NCBI RefSeq assembly: GCF_028769735.1
Contig: NC_088177.1
Coordinates: forward strand, 12,898,599-12,962,598
Length of the DNA: 64,000 bases
Source of the DNA: Zonotrichia leucophrys gambelii
Lineage: Eukaryota; Chordata; Aves; Passeriformes; Passerellidae
Direction of reading: 5' to 3'
Numbering within the stretch: the stretch's first letter is position 1; the number at the start of each line of letters is the position of its first letter. Under the pieces are notes generated by a model. The model searched no databases, was not told the origin of the DNA, and saw only the letters and a list, made by a program, of their open reading frames with translations. Made by a program: the position numbers and the translations under genes. This document shows, one piece after another, positions 12,131-23,800 of the stretch.

Positions 12131-14713
12131 GAATGTGCCCTTTCCCTCCCCGCTTCTTCCTCCCGACGGAAAATAGGAACTGTGACCCAGCCTGGGCCCA
12201 CCTGGTGTACCAGGATAGACCAGGGACATTTTCATGGCACGGAATTCCACCGTGAGAGCCTGGATGTAAAGTGGTGCCTGGGACTGTATTAAAAAAAACA
12301 AACAAACAAACTAGTAAGAGTGTATTTTTTAAAACCAACCACCTCTCAAAAGACAGGAGGAAGCGTTTGGGTTGAGGCAGCAGCAGCTTTTCCCGGTTCA
12401 GCTGGAGGTTCCAGGGTAAGTGTGAGGCAGAGCACCACAGCCTGATGTTCTGCCATTCCTGCAGCCTCCCAGAGGCTCGGGCAAAGGCAAATCCAGGACC
12501 TTGTCAGTGCTCCTGATCCCCCAAACTGCTCTGCCAGTAGCAACTTCCCTAGAACTAGAAAATAGGGAAAGCTGGGGAGTAGTCTTCTGCTGACAACTGC
12601 TTCTGTCCAAAACACTGCTCATTGGGTTCATGCCGGGGTTTCCAATTTCGCTACTCACATTACTGAGGTTAACACATCACAGGAGAGGGTGTCCCATAGG
12701 GCTGCCCTTCCAACGGCATAGACACACCACACCAGCACTAAAAATCCATGCTGCTTAAAATGTCATCCTTTACACTGGGCAGAAACACTTCTTTCACTTA
12801 CTGCTGTAATCTTCAGTCACTATTTTAAAAGGTTGATTTTCTAGACAAACACTTGTGCTTCCACTCCCCTCCAGAAAGCTGTCTGTGGGTATCAGGGAGC
12901 TGATGTGGATGTAGCCACAGGGAACACATTACCTGCAGCTCAGATCCTACTGGGTTGGGTTCCTTTGATGACATAAGTTTTAGCTTTCATATTTTCCTGA
13001 TTTCTGTACTGCATTATTATATAACTCTGAGCTTCATGTAAAGTGTTAGCAAGTTCTCATCACAGTTTAGGTAGACAAAACAATCCTTTTGCAGCCTGAG
13101 AACCAAGGATACCAGTGCAGCTTCAGGCCCAAGAAGTATAAATAACAGCAAACTGAGGAGAGCAGTCTGGGAGGATGGGACTGCATAACCTGAAGCTGTA
13201 ATTGGACAATTAACCCCAACATGTAAATGGACCAAAACTAATAAAAGTGTGAAAACATCTAACCTGTCACCCATACTGGCTGTAGCCTTGGCCAGGCTCT
13301 TGTACAGCCCAAGGTGTACCCTCTAAAGGCCTTTTAATAAATCCCTGCTTTATTCCTTTAACACTGCCAAGCCCCTGTTCTAGGCAGCCTCTCAAGGCAC
13401 CATTTCTGTGCAGATTTCTTTTCAAGCGTTAGGACTCTCAGAATCTCATTTTTAAAAGAAATATGATGCAGTCACTGAGCCAGCATAAACTTATTTCAAA
13501 TTGGTTTGGAACTCCAGACAAGTTCAGTCACTTTTGCCAGGCTTTTACACCAAATCAAGTAAGGTTTGTTCACAGCTCTCTTAAATTTATGCCCAATCAG
13601 TTCAAGGGTTCTCCTATAGCTGTCAGGGGGTAATAAATCTGTACATGTGCCAAGATCTATCTCTAACACTTTTTTTTCCAGAGAACAAAATGGTGATATA
13701 CCTGACAGATAAATATGAGTTTACCAAGACAAAGGCAGTAAAATAAGTAATAAAATGATCTCAGGTGAATGCCATGATACAATTCTCAATACCCAGTAGA
13801 GAAAAATCTTTTAATAGGCTGCAGCAGAACAATTTGCCTCCAGAAGTGATTTCTCTCATGCTCCAAAGTTAAAAACCACAACTGCTTCAAAAGTAGAGAT
13901 TTCACATGTCCAGAGATTTAAAATATTCTGGCATTAGAATTCTTCCTATGCCTTTTCTAAAGAAATATAGAAACATCACAGAAAAGTCTTATTCAGCATG
14001 ATACTTGGATCTCTCCCAGACATTGTGACTGGAAATGGATGTACCACCAGAGCACCTCTTTCCTCTTCTCCAGCCAGCAAGTTCCTGCACATTTGGAACT
14101 GCCCCCCTGAAGACAGCTACAGCACAAGATACCAGACACAGGCAGGATCACTTACATTGGATGTAGATAAGAGTTCACAGGTTTTGTTTGCTACAAAAGA
14201 CTTAAAACTATGGGCCTTTTGAACCAGAAAAATGAAACTAAAAGTGTCCAGACCAAATAGGACAGACTGAGGGAGAATTTATGTAGTGAAAAACCAGAAG
14301 AGAAAACCCTAAATTCACAGAAAGCTACAGGTATCTTTGATATTTTTGAGAGTATTTGAGCTATTCATTTAATTGGAATGATCCCACAGAAATACTAAAA
14401 CCCTAACAATTTTAGGAACAGCAAAAAAAAAAAAAAGGTATGACTGAAATAAACAACAACACAATGTAAAATTCACTAATAAAATGCCATTTTAATAACT
14501 TTTTTTTACAAGGAATCCACCTATACACTATAGAAAAATAAACACCACAGAGACTTTTTGCAGCTTACAATACAGCGATGCAGCCACACTTCAGCTGTTG
14601 ACTTAATTTCACATGAGAATGTAAAACATTGTTCTTAGTGAAAAGTAAGTCCCTCTTAAAGTACTAAAATATAATAAAAAGAGTCATATAAAAATCTGCT
14701 TTAAAAGCACTGC
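12131..14713. other. PCNT-DIP2A intergenic spacer
   Basis: About 2.6 kb between the DIP2A CpG island and the PCNT 3' end, counted from the island edge to the PCNT poly(A) signal. It contains an LTR relic (13.06-13.40 kb) and an A-rich tract at 14,427. Nothing else is recognisable. Any upstream DIP2A control elements would have to lie here or within PCNT. Confidence 0.75.
13064..13402 (+). mobile_element. Degenerate solo LTR, family B, plus orientation
   Basis: Matches the reverse complement of 51,235-51,640 in collinear blocks: tagacaaaacaatcc, ggcccaagaagta, gaagctgtaattggacaatt, atggaccaaaactaataaaa and aataaatccctgctttatt. The last block carries an AATAAA, consistent with an LTR poly(A) signal after a TATAAAAG-like box. 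No internal retroviral sequence adjoins it. Confidence 0.75.
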
Positions 14714-14715
14714 CC

Positions 14716-14721
14716 TTTATT
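14716..14721 (-). terminator. Candidate PCNT polyadenylation signal
   Basis: The minus strand reads AATAAA here, about 95 nt past the PCNT stop codon, giving a short 3' UTR. It is the closest canonical hexamer; an ATTAAA lies farther down near 14,491-14,496. Confidence 0.5.
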
Positions 14722-14813
14722 CAGTTGCATGGCAGATTGCAAGTGCATCTGTTGAGTGAGGACCAACTCAGAGGAAGCAGGAACTTGCAGGACAGATTTT
14801 CTAGGTGTTCCCA

Positions 14814-14857
14814 TCACTTTCTTAGGTTTCTCTGATGAGGTGAACCTAGCACTTGTC
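14814..14857 (-). CDS. PCNT: PCNT exon 38 of 38: terminal coding exon
   Basis: Joined in phase 1 this gives [14 protein letters not shown] and a TGA at 14,814-14,816. The human tail (GVLPDSTSKKSCHPMIKQ) is similar in length and basic character. Acceptor ttttttttttaatttag. Further AG dinucleotides at +6 and +12 keep the same frame. A second frame of the same exon stays open for 51 codons, so the exact C-terminus is less certain than the rest. Confidence 0.7.
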
Positions 14858-17800
14858 CTAAATTAAAAAAAAAAGATCAATATTAGCAAAGTGCTTGTGT
14901 TATGAAGCAACAGTGTACAATTAGCAGCATGTTATTTCCTCAAAGCACTTCATATGAGCTGCACTGAAAGCAATTCCAATTTTCACAAGCCACCTAGGAG
15001 CAATCCCAAACAGGATTTGAAAGCCTAAACATCTGCCAAAGCAAACCCTCATACCCTGGGAGCAGTGCTCCATCACAGGCCTGCTTTACCCCAGTGACAG
15101 CTCCATTCTGTCACTCCTGTGGTGATTCCTTAGTTCACTGGGAGCTGGGAAATCCCTTGGCTGACAGCACTGTCCTAAAGATTGCAGCATCATTCTGTAA
15201 TTCTGGACATCATCATCCTGGTAATATGGAGATGACAAATCATATACACTTTTCACAGAAGTGTTTATGGTGTCCCAGCTGTGCAGTACTTATTCCACAC
15301 TTGGAATGAAGCAAAAGGTGTTACTTCCATAAAGGCTGACAGCTTTCAAGTCTAAAATCTGTTTATCTATCTGATCAGCCATGCAGCTGCAGTATTTGGG
15401 GAAAATCCCCAAAACAAACAAACAAACCCACAAAGTCAGAGTAATAAAGTTTCTAGGTAAAGTCTTGCTGAGAACAATGTCAAAGTTCCCAAACTCTTCA
15501 GATTTCAGGATGATGTGATGACAGGTTGCAAGTTCCTCCTGAGGATAAGGTGTTTCTGTGCTATAGCCAACATGTAACAAGAGGAGGTAATTAGACTAAT
15601 TAAACAAAGTAAATCTGGTCTAGAAATTAGGTGGAACTGTTTTAAATAGCAAAGCTAAGTACCACTATAGTCCTTTGTGTGCTCTTTGAGAAATCTTAGA
15701 ACGAGATGGCTGCATTTACCAGCCTCCAAATCTTTTTTAAAAATCTGTTATGAACATAAGGAAGTGATAATTAAGGGAAGCATTACAGTTTGTGCTGCAG
15801 AGAAAGCCCTGCTCAGCAATTACAACAGCTATGTTTGACTTTAAAGCAAATTAACTCCACACACAGCTTCATTTAAATTGCAATACTTGCTTGTTTAGAT
15901 TTGGGAATGGGAGGAGGGGGCAGAAATCACATGAAGTTAATCCATCTTATCTCTTTTACTATGCACTTAGAGAAATGCCACACTTGGAGGAATTTTAGAT
16001 ACAACTTGGAAAGGTTTCCTTTTGGAGAATGACTTGGTTACCCCCCAATAATGATAATTACTCCTTGAAATGATGCTCTTTATTGGCAATGTGTAGAAAG
16101 AACCTTGTGAAAAGCAGCCCAGCCTTGCAGGAGCTGTGAGGGGTGAGCAGGGGGTTCTCACCTGGCTGCAGCCCTCGCAGCCTTTGCTGAATCATCTCCA
16201 AGCGATGGATGTATTCTGTGAGTGACTGTTCAGCATCCTGAGGTGGCACAAGGGACTTGTCTGCAGCTGAACTTGGGGATGTGTGTAATCTGTAAAAGAA
16301 AACAAATTATTTTCTCCTTCTCATGCTATGCTCTCAAATATATCCAGAAGTTACATTCGTACAGTCAGGAATTCTGGGCAAAGAAAACTGGAACCATCAC
16401 CACCCTTCACATTAAAATAATTGTTCCTGGAAACAGGAGCAGCAAGAGGCATCATTTAGCCTAGCCTGGATCTACATCAGGCCTGAGCCACCACTAATCC
16501 AGTCACACTCAGCACCAGTCAGGGCTGCTGTTATCAATATCCTGTTCCATACTACACAGGTGACTTTTCAGCAGGGCTGTCACAAATAGACACATCCCAT
16601 GACAGAGGAATAAGGTGGGCTAGAATTAAGTCTTTTGCAAGTTCTTGCAGGTCTCAAACTCTCCAAAAACATTTTGCTGAATTCCATGCAAACCAGAACA
16701 CCACCTGGATGTTTGTGACAAAGCACTCAAAGTTCAAAAACCCTTACAATAACCTGCAGCATCTCCCATCTCTGCAGACTGACCTGTTGTGTGAGCGGTG
16801 GGAGGACCGTGGGGAGAGGCTGGTGAACCTTGCAGCACAGCTGGGTCTGAGGCACAGCCCTGGCTCCCTGTCCTGCGTAGGGGGAGAGCTCACAGGGCCA
16901 GCTGGGGGCTGCTGCTCCTTCAGCACTTCTGTTCTAGCACCAGAGGCTGTAGTAAATATGGAGGGTTAAAAAATGTACACTAGGAACCATTGAGAACAGG
17001 CTGTCATAAACACATCCAATAAACCCATGAAAATGACAGCAGAGTGGGCTTAAGTTTGGTTTTAAATGCAGGTAAATACACTTTTAACAGCTAACTGCTT
17101 TTTTTTATTTTTATGAGGGTTTTTTTGGTTTAACTGTATTTAACGGAATTGTGATGCTATTTTGTACTGAAGTAGAAAGTTCAGCATTTGGGGATTCAAG
17201 TTTCTTAGGATTCATACAACAGTGAGTTTATGTACAAAGGTGGTGTTGTCTTATAAAATAAGTATTTCCAGCAACTTAGAAACAGTGAAAATTATATAGT
17301 ACCAGGTAATGAACAATACACTGAATTTAATCTGAATTTTGTTTAGCATTGAAAAGACACAAGGGAATTTTACACAAAGGGCAACAGCTCCCCAATATTA
17401 GGTGCTGCATTAAGATGTTTGCTGGAATTCTTACAAAGGCACTCATCAGCAACTCAAATGAACACTCAAATGTTCCTCAAGTAACTCAAGTCCTTATTGA
17501 CCTGCATCAGACCATCTATCCATCTACTCTACAGATGGATAGTGGCAAAATAAACAGATTTTCCCACTTGGGTTTTGTTTTTAAATTAAACACATCTCTG
17601 AAGAGAAACTACAAAGAAAACAATGTAATTATCCAAACAAATACCTGTGTTACCTCCTATACTGTGAGAAATGCTTTCACCCTGTGTGCTCTTCCTGCCA
17701 ACTTTGTTCCACTTCTTCACCAAAAACTTTAACCTTGGTAAGAAAACAAATTTGTACAAGCATTAAAAATAAGCAGAAATACTTTAATATTATTTCTTGG

Positions 17801-20800
17801 TAGAGAGCTGATTAAGTGACATAAGCAATGATTATTGTGGGAATGACAGGAGAAATCTTCAAATTCAGTTTTTGCAATGCTGGCTTATCCCATTTTACCC
17901 TGTAATGATCTTTGAACTGCTGAAAAGACTTGCTTGTTTTGGGTCTGCTTCTGATCTCCAGAGAGCTCTTCCTACCTGAGAGGAGCAGTTTGGAGGTTAC
18001 TGTACAAATCTGGAGGTGCTGCAGCCTTTGCTGTAATTATGGTACTCATGTCAAAGACTCTGCGTCATCTCCTGCTGGAAACTTGCTAGTGATCATTTTA
18101 ACTATGAAATTGCTCAGAAATAACCACGTGTTACATTTAAAACTGCCTTTTTCTTTTTTTCATTCAATGGGCTTAATGACAGCATGTTGTCCTAGGTACA
18201 GCTAGCAAAACCCATTTGATAGTGACACAGCATGATAAAATCACACCCAGTGAAACACACACTACTGGATTCCAGAGAATCATTCCTGACAGATCTCATT
18301 CTGATACAGGACAGACAGTCCAGTCCAAGGAGATAAGGGTGAACCCCAAAGGACCCCAGTTTGTAATGCTGTGCACTGGCTCCCAAATATATTGCAGCTG
18401 GGTATCACTCAAGTAGCTTTTTCCTAGAATTATGGAATGGTTTGGGCTGGAAGGGATTGTAAGGAACCCTACCTTGTTCCACCCTCCTGCCATGAGCTGG
18501 GACACTTTGCACCATCCCAGGCTGCTCCAAGCCCTGTCCAACCTGCCCTTGAACACTCCCAGGGATGGGGCAGCCACAGCTTCTCTGGGCAACCTCTGCC
18601 AGGCCCCACCACCCTCACAAGGAAAAAATTCTTCCCAATATCCCATCTAAATCAACCCTCCTTCATTTTAAAGATGTTTTTTACAAATCTTTAGTACAGA
18701 TCAAACTCAGCTGGCAAGTCATGCTTGAACCAGTCCTGGAGATTGCTTCTGCTTAATACTAATGTAGGATAAGCCACAGGAACTATCAATTTTTTTAAGC
18801 TTCCAGGGAAACATCACCAATAAGAGACAAGGGAGTGTTTTGGCTTTACCTGGAGATGGCAATGATGGCTCTGGCTGCACACCTGAACTTGGTGAAGGGC
18901 CGGGAGTGGGATGCAGAGAGCTGCAGGTCTGCAGAAGGATAGATTCCCATGCGGGCAATGAGAGACAGAGTTGCCTGCTCACAGTCCTGAAAGCCACCCA
19001 GCAGCAGCAAGAGGTATTTCTTCTGATAAACCAGAGCCTTTCTAAAGCTCTCTGCTCGAATATATTTTCGATATAATCTCTGCAACTGCAGAAAGAAAAA
19101 AAAAGTTTTAAAAAGGTAGTTTTTTTCATAGTAGCTGTTACAAAGAGCCAGCCACAGACAAGGTGTCTTCAGGTCAAATGGCCAGACTGAGCACACAAGG
19201 GCAGCCAAAACAATTCTGTTCACTGCTAAAACCCACCCAAATTTGGAGTGTCAAACCTCTTTAAATCTCCTGGATGTTTTCAAGCAAAATTGTCATACTC
19301 AAAACTCTAAAACAGTTTAACTCTTTAATAAAAAAGAACATCTGCTTAAAAAATATAAGCCAGAACACATGGTGGGAGAGATGCCTATCAGATTTGATTA
19401 CAATCAAAGTGTCAGAAAAATAATTATTTATTTAGTCAGCAGGGATTAAAAATGAGGTTTTCTATTTTCATGATTAGACAAAAAATCCAAGTCTCCCTCT
19501 CATTTAAGAGAGGAAAGAAATTCCAAAGATCCAGATCCCTTTTGATGCAAGTTCCTAACACTGAGAAAGTTCCAGAGGAACTTCTCTGATGAGGTACATA
19601 TGGGGGAAGCTTCTAATTTCAAATAATATATCAAGCTGTTTGTCTAGAAAATCAACCTTTTAAAATAGCAACTGAAGATGACAGCAGTAAGTGGAAGATG
19701 AATGCCATAATCTAACAGATCCTTTTTTTCTCGAGCAGATTAGTTTCAAATGTAAGCTCCTGGCTCTCCAAGCTCCAGAGACCCCCTGTGCTGGCTATCC
19801 CCATGATTTTACCTTAGGATTGGAAGTTTCTGGTACTGGTTTGTTTTCAATTTCAGCATTGGCTTTAGCCAGCTGGGATTCTGCCTGTTTCAGCATGTTC
19901 TGCAGCATGTTCCTCTCTCGTTGCCAAGCCTCTCTTTCCAGCTCTTGAACAGGGGCAGCATCACCTGTAGATCTCACCTAAAACACAAACCTAAAGGAAG
20001 TGAGCCACAATGGGTTTGGCACAATGTTTTCACAATCAAACACCTCAAACTGAGTAATAACCCAAATTTAAGACAAATTAAAACATAATAAACCTGAAAA
20101 CCAGCAATGGTATGTATTCAAGTGTTGAACAGCACAATGGGAAACTGAAATGCATGAAAAACCCTTCTGACTTTCATCTGTATCCACAGGCAGCACAGAA
20201 ATAGTGAAGATGTCTGTGTACATGCAAAAATAAGTGAAAAATTGTGAAAAATCCCACATTCAATTCTGAGACTCTGTTGTCCAGAGAAGCTGTGGCTGGC
20301 CCATCCCTGGAAGTGTCCAAGGTCAGGTTGGACAGGGTTTGGAACAATCTGGTCTAGTGGAAGGTTCCCAGCCCATGGCAAGGGGTGGAACAAGATGGGC
20401 TCTAAGGTCCCTTTCAGCCCAAACCATGCTGAGATTCTGTGAAACTGAGTTTTGTGGTAAGGAATGAGACCCAGGACTCCAGCTCCAATTCTTCATGGAA
20501 GTTCTGCCTTTGTAACCCTCTTTGCATCAACTACAAATTTACTGGTCATCAGTTAAATCAGTGCATGATGCAGTAGATCACAAAACAAATAGATTTTTTT
20601 AAAGGTAGTTGATGTTTTATCCCTTGAATTAAAATCCATACATTACAGAAGCCAGTACAAACAACTGACCCCTGTTTCTCCTTGCAACTTATTTCAGTAC
20701 AGTCTGTAGTATCTGAAAGATTCTACATGACTCATCCATGTCCTTGACTTCTACTGCACCACTTGGCAGCTGATTGACCAGACAGCTCCATTTGGCAGAG

Positions 20801-23800
20801 ATCTCCCATGCTGACATTTTGCCAGGTTCCCTGTCCAATATTCCCCAATTTATTGCAACTCAAGGGGGAAACAGCAGAAAATTCCTTTGGTGTCCTAAGC
20901 ATGTGGTTCACTACCTAAAGGAAGGAGAAATTCAGAGAGGAGACTGAAGGAAAAGATGATTCTGGAAAAAAAAAGAATCAAAGCCTGAAAAGAGGGCAGA
21001 GAGGAGGAATTGTTGGTGCCCACAGAAAACAAAAAAGCTATTGAGGTAGAGTGTTTGCTCCTAATCTCTAGAAAGGCATGTGACTTTAAAGTGCTCTGCT
21101 GAACACTTTTATTAATTAAAAAAATCAGTCATAGATCTCTGTCTATTTCAAGAGAAAGACATAAAACTGCAGTTATCTGGGCAATCAGATGGAATCTAAA
21201 AGTAATGCATTTATGTATTTTGTATCAATAGACCTTGATCTTGGGTAATCCCTGGGCTTGTGTAAAATATTTGCAATACTGCAAACTTGGGTCAGAACAG
21301 CCCTCCTGAGATGACAAACCACTATGGTGCTTTTTGAAAAAAAAAGTACTTGGCATTTTGGTGAAAAACAGCCATCTACAGCAACACATCCCAAAGCTGG
21401 TGATCCTTGGACACATTACATATCTAGGGAAAAAATGTTCTCAGAAGCAGACTCTGCAATATGACAAAACAGAGTGGGACATGAAAATAAGTTAATATTT
21501 TCCTTACCTGAGTTGTAGCAGGAGACAAATCTGATTTTAGCTCCCTTAATGTCTGCAGTAAAGAGGCCACAGCTTCATCATTTGATGCAGACCAGTCATT
21601 AACCGTTCTGTTAGACAGAAACACCTTTTCAGTATCAGGCTGATTTGTAAGAATGTTGACACACATTTAATTGCTTCTTCCCCCAACTTGACCTTTAAGG
21701 TTCTCAGGCTTTACTTATGCAATATTTACCACACAAATTACTACAAATACGCAGAGAAATTAGCAAGTTCTGTTAATTTTTAAGAATTAAAAAAGCTCTC
21801 AGCCATGACACACACAAGTTAATAAGCAGGATGAAAAGCAAAGTGCTGTTTTATGAACTCACTTATCCAGAGTTTTATGTATGAACTCATTCAGGTGCAT
21901 AACCACAAAGAGCAACTGCTGCCTTATCTTCTCCAGCTGTTGCTGCTGCTGCAAGTGGGGTTTTTCAGTTTGCTTTGTCACAGGCTGTGTGGCACTTCCA
22001 TCTTTGCTTGAGGTACACAACAGTTCCTCCTGACAGTTTGGAGTTGGAGGATTTCTTTCTTTTTCTCTTAAAACTGACAGCATTTCCTGCAGTTCTTTGA
22101 TTCGTTGTTCATCCCTTTGGTGTTGCTGTTGCAAGTTTTGCTGTTTGAATAAAATAAGGATTAGTTAATTGCTTGTTATATATACCCACTTATGTAAGTG
22201 CCACCCACCTAATCAGCACATCCCTCTGGGTGTTCCTGAACTGACAGACCACTTTTGGGGAAGGCTGGGAGCACTGCTTCCCAGGGCCACCAGGAAGGCA
22301 TTTAATCACACTGGAGTGGCCATTGCCTCCATCCAAAGAGAAACTCAGGGTGAAACCAATGTCTCAAGCCATGATTGGGATCCTAGCTCAAAGTAAGGGC
22401 AATGACATGAAAGTTAGTTTGGTTCCATCCTGCATTTAACCCATGTTCATCCCCACCTGTGAACAACTAGCAGAGGCAAAAATTTAAAGACCAACTTTAA
22501 ATCTTTAAAGATCAACTCCCATCAACAACAAACCCAGACAATCCCTTGAAAATAGCTACATTTCACAAAAGCAGGACAAGAGCTCATTTAATGCATTTTG
22601 CAGAATGCTTTAACAGAAGGGAACATTCCAATCAAAGAATACCATCCAGAGGGGTAAAACCCAGTGTGTGGGGACGTAACATTTCAGTGTGTGGCTATTT
22701 CAGTGGCAGGCAGAGCATTCTCACCAGTCTCTCCTGATCTCTCTGCCAGTCCTTCTGTTTCTGTAGCTCTGTCTGTTGCTGCTGTTTCTGCTCTCTTTCT
22801 CTCTCCTCTTTCCTGTTCTTATCTTGCTCTTTAAGCAGTGTGAAGAGTGACTGCAGTTGTTCCCAGTCCACTTTGAGCTTGACCTCTCTCTCCCTCTGGG
22901 CCTCCAAGGAACGGATCACCTCTTGCTTTTGCGTCTGAAGAGACTCCAGGGTGGCTCTCAGTTTGTCACTGACCTCCCTCTCCTTCTGGGTTTCCTCACA
23001 GCACATCTGTACCTCAGCCTCCAGCTGCCTTTGGGACAGGATGGCCTTCTGGTGCATTTTCTCAATAACAGCAGCAAGCTCCATAGTTCTGCTCCTCTCC
23101 TCTTCCAGCTGGGCTTGGAGCTCTCGGACAAAGGCCTGCTCCAGCAGGGACTCCCTGTGCTGGCAGGAAGCCCCTTCCTTCACCCTCATGCTCAGCTGCT
23201 CTGTCAGAACACGCTCGTGGTTCAGGGAATCCAGGAGCTCCAAGGACCGCTTTTTCTCAGCTTCCAGGTTTTTCTGCAGCTCCCTCAGCTTGTTGTGCTC
23301 CTGGGCCAGCAGGGCTTCGCAGCGGGAGTGCTCGATCTGCAGCTCCTTGCGCAGGTTGTCTGCCACTGTCCTCTCGTGCTCCAGGGACACGGCCAGCTGG
23401 CACTTCTGCACCGACTGCACATCCAGGGCAGCCTGCAGCTCCTGGGCACAAGGGGAAAGCACACTGATTCCAGCACAAACACCTGTGGCACTGGCTGGCA
23501 TTTAGCCTTTTTCAACCTCCTATTTTATCCAGAAAGATGTTCAAGACTTAACTAGAGCAGTTCAGGTATTAAAAAGTGTAATTTAAAATTACAGGTGACA
23601 GAAAAATGCTCTTTAGCAATATGGCACCAAGCAATAAAACCAAAAATTATCATGTTAATGTATCTGCCAGTGTCATGGACATATTTTATGAAAAATCCTT
23701 TTGCAAGGATTTTTTTCCTGAGAAGCTGAGAAGCCTCAGAAATGGAATGTAAACAATAATTGCCTGCTGCTGTGGAATGCAACAGGTGCATCTGTGATTG

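Noticed and set aside
11412..12301. Several long overlapping open frames on both strands (up to 293 codons) in the CpG island
   Set aside because: They are a by-product of extreme G+C, which makes stops rare. Their Ala/Pro/Arg-rich translations have no protein features; only the 32-codon DIP2A start is supported.
22857..23555. Plus-strand open frames of 232 and 184 codons
   Set aside because: They are antisense shadows of PCNT exon 30.
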